From positions 1 to 6,408 of the forward strand of contig CALVUB010000049.1 in the NCBI GenBank assembly GCA_944363385.1: 6,408 nucleotides of DNA, read 5' to 3'. The notes beneath the pieces are model-generated. The model ran no database searches. It saw only the letters and a list, made by a program, of their open reading frames with translations, and was not told where the DNA came from. The position numbers were made by a program, and so were the translations under genes. Origin of the DNA: an uncultured Clostridia bacterium (GTDB lineage: Bacteria; Bacillota; Clostridia; Christensenellales; UBA1242). Below are positions 6,149 to 6,408 of this stretch, one piece after another (positions within the stretch are counted from its first letter, which is position 1; every line of letters starts with the position of its first letter).

Positions 6149-6213
6149 CATTAGAAAAAGTGCAACTTTTTCGCAAGACCACTCTTTCTTCGTAGACCGG
6201 GTCTTATCTTCTC

Positions 6214-6318
6214 CCGGGAAGATTTGCACGATAGTGCAAGCAAGGCTGAAAAGCCTTGCAGAACACTGCTGATTTTTATTAAAAAAACTATATAAAAACA
6301 AAAAACCAACCTCTTGCG
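6214..6318. repeat. 105-bp direct repeat, right copy
   Basis: It matches the left copy 291 bp away apart from one loop base. Here it continues directly into GTTGGTTT, which completes the 5S terminator stem, and then into the 5S gene 3' end. This copy therefore looks like the intact arrangement and the left copy like an altered duplicate. Confidence 0.95.
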
Positions 6319-6326
6319 GTTGGTTT
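6294..6326 (-). terminator. intrinsic terminator of the rRNA operon
   Basis: AAACCAACC (6303-6311) and GGTTGGTTT (6318-6326) form a perfect 9-bp stem with a 6-base loop. On the minus strand it is followed by TTTGTTTTT. It begins about six bases past the 5S 3' end, where an rRNA operon terminator belongs. Confidence 0.9.
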
Positions 6327-6332
6327 AATGAT

Positions 6333-6408
6333 ATTCCAGCAGTGTTCTATCTTCCCGGGCCGTCGCCAGCCAAGTATTTTCGACGATGAAAAGCTTAACT
6401 TCTGTGTT
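6333..6408 (-). rRNA. rrf: 5S ribosomal RNA, 3' part only (gene runs off the window)
   Basis: The minus strand from 6408 begins AACACAGAAGTTAAGC, the strongly conserved core of bacterial 5S rRNA (compare GAACNCGGAAGTTAAGC). ATACTTGG and GGGAAGATAGAACACTGCTGG follow, matching the usual GGTACTGG and GGGAGAGTAGGNCGCTGCC. Within it CTTGGCTG and CGGCCCGGG pair around a GCGA tetraloop, as helix IV should. About 76 of some 117 nt are present. The 5' strand of helix I lies outside the window, so the exact 3' end (near 6332-6333) is estimated from the terminator and from alignment to known 5S. It should be the last gene of an rRNA operon lying to the right. Confidence 0.9.

Larger units (their letters stand above)
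5898..6332. other. gene-free, hairpin-rich region between the 5S gene and the repeat array
   Basis: I find no believable gene in these 435 bases. Open frames here cross perfect inverted repeats and show no plausible start or composition. The content is two copies of a 105-bp repeat, a 12-bp perfect inverted repeat, a GAAAAAGT/ACTTTTTC hairpin (6154-6172), an AAGACC/GGTCTT pair (6175-6205) and the 5S terminator. Several pieces match the 3' end of the 5S gene at the window's edge. Confidence 0.8.
6213..6359. repeat. inverted repeat able to form a four-way junction, overlapping the 5S 3' region
   Basis: On the plus strand four helices follow one another with no unpaired bases between them. CCCGGGAAGAT (6213-6223) pairs with ATCTTCCCGGG (6349-6359). 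TTGCAC-GATA-GTGCAA is at 6224-6239. An 8-bp hairpin with a GAAA loop is at 6240-6259. AGAACACTGCTG (6260-6271) pairs with CAGCAGTGTTCT (6337-6348). The two right-hand arms are the 5S gene itself, read antisense. The left-hand arms are therefore a split plus-strand copy of the 5S 3' part. The 5S terminator hairpin sits inside the enclosed loop. Confidence 0.8.

Noticed and set aside
5866..6301. Open frames of 73-86 codons in the hairpin region, on both strands
   Set aside because: They run through perfect inverted repeats, the 105-bp repeats and the array edge, lack ribosome binding sites, and overlap one another on opposite strands.
5923..6360. Integron attC sites or a retron RNA
   Set aside because: There is no integrase or reverse transcriptase gene nearby. 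The arms are explained by the 5S sequence, and I do not see the paired attC core-site layout.

Overview
The window is AT-rich with short intergenic gaps. It has strong AGGAGG-type ribosome binding sites, sigma-A-type promoters (TTGACA-17-TATAAT), T-tailed hairpin terminators and CCA-encoding tRNA genes. Together these point to a low-GC Gram-positive bacterium, probably a member of the Bacillota/Clostridia. An InlB-B-like repeat in a secreted protein fits that. I cannot place it more finely. It is chromosomal, because it holds two tRNA genes and the end of a 5S rRNA gene.

Layout from left to right. A tRNA-Val(UAC) lies on the minus strand (64-139) with its own promoter. A secreted repeat protein of 576 aa is on the minus strand (385-2115), with its own promoter and a terminator. 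A divergent tRNA-Ala(UGC) is on the plus strand (2324-2400) with a promoter and terminator. A 623-aa single-pass membrane protein of unknown function is on the minus strand (2534-4405), with a perfect consensus promoter and a terminator. A two-gene minus-strand operon (4519-5498) encodes a small coiled-coil protein followed by an HD-domain phosphohydrolase.

The right-hand kilobase (5499-6332) has no gene I can support and is densely repetitive. A 312-bp array (5586-5897) is built exactly from two modules of 26 bp (A) and 39 bp (B) in the order A-B-A-B-A-A-B-A-A-B. It is followed by two copies, 291 bp apart, of a 105-bp sequence full of hairpins. The window ends inside a minus-strand 5S rRNA gene whose 3' end is near 6333, followed by its own terminator.

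The most unusual structure lies beside the 5S gene. Both copies of the 105-bp repeat carry, on the plus strand, pieces of the 5S 3' region itself, split by two small tetraloop hairpins. In the right-hand copy these pieces face the real 5S gene as an inverted repeat. The whole can fold into a four-way junction with no unpaired bases at the junction. I see no enzyme gene next to it that would explain it. It may be a non-autonomous repeat, a 5S-derived RNA, or scarring from rRNA-locus rearrangement.
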